A stretch of 64,000 bases of DNA, from contig NZ_WEGK01000002.1 in assembly GCF_009604405.1 (NCBI RefSeq), positions 558,001-622,000 of the forward strand, read 5' to 3'. This DNA is from Nocardia macrotermitis (GTDB lineage: Bacteria; Actinomycetota; Actinomycetes; Mycobacteriales; Mycobacteriaceae). Position 1 is the stretch's first letter, and every line of letters starts with the position of its first letter. This document shows positions 63,907 to 64,000 of this stretch, one piece after another. The notes under the pieces were generated by a model. It ran no database searches. It was given only the letters and a program-made list of their open reading frames with translations, and had not been told where the DNA came from. The translations under genes and the position numbers were made by a program.

Positions 63907-64000
63907 CCTTCGAGTGTGTTCGAGCGGCGACGCGAAGCCGCCACGACCATGTGACGGGTATGCGAAGTTCCGGCGAACATCTGCGTTCACCACGCGGCGC

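Overview
The window is high-GC actinobacterial chromosome. Gene content and order closely follow the Mycobacterium tuberculosis stretch I recall as Rv0495c to Rv0558: ppx, proC, bS22, galE2-like, serB1, hemA/C/D/B/L, the ccsA-type cytochrome c maturation genes, menA, menE, pitA, menB, menD, mgtA and menG. Additions that M. tuberculosis lacks here (rex in front of hemA, an AfsR/SARP-type giant regulator, a one-chain assimilatory nitrate reductase, bldC) point to Nocardia or a close relative. This is an inference from synteny and protein style; no species marker such as rRNA is present. I saw no rRNA, tRNA, CRISPR array, phage or insertion sequence.

Layout. 1-7.6 kb: a cysteine-rich protein facing away from ppx, a large repeat-bearing membrane protein, a TIM-barrel protein, a hotdog thioesterase, proC, an excisionase-type HTH protein and the 33-residue ribosomal protein bS22. 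7.7-11.2 kb: an epimerase-like and an acyltransferase gene, converging on a serB1-like phosphatase and a glutaredoxin-like gene. 11.2-12.07 kb: almost 900 bases without a gene, holding a long nested hairpin, a 41-base tandem array, a palindromic repeat element (second copy near 42.3 kb) and the rex promoter with two Rex-type operators. 12.07-17 kb: rex-hemA-hemC-hemD, with overlapping starts at two of the three junctions. 17-19.5 kb: a small unknown protein, and a hydrolase divergent from a TetR regulator with two palindromic operators between them. 20-25.8 kb: hemB, several small membrane proteins, hemL and a phosphoglycerate-mutase-like gene. 26-30.3 kb: TlpA-like thioredoxin, ccdA, resB, ccsA (cytochrome c maturation system II). 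30.3-37.7 kb: accessory and regulatory genes, including a LysR/DapA-like pair, bldC and a two-gene HTH plus ClpC-N-domain operon with paired operators. 37.7-52.6 kb: menA, a SARP-like regulator, a DrrAB-type exporter, menE, pitA, menB, a hotdog thioesterase and menD. 52.7-64 kb: small genes, an MCE-family gene remnant, TetR/aldo-keto reductase, nitrate reductase, SDR/LysR, menG and mgtA.

Functionally the window ties together haem synthesis (hemA, C, D, B and L; Rex probably links the first of these to NADH/NAD+), haem delivery to cytochrome c, and menaquinone synthesis (menA, B, D, E and G; menC and menF are not here), so much of it is respiratory-chain supply. The least explained parts are the 34.6-35.5 kb HTH/ClpN module, the repeat family at 11.5-11.9 and 42.3 kb, and the variable-repeat membrane protein at 1.9-3.9 kb.
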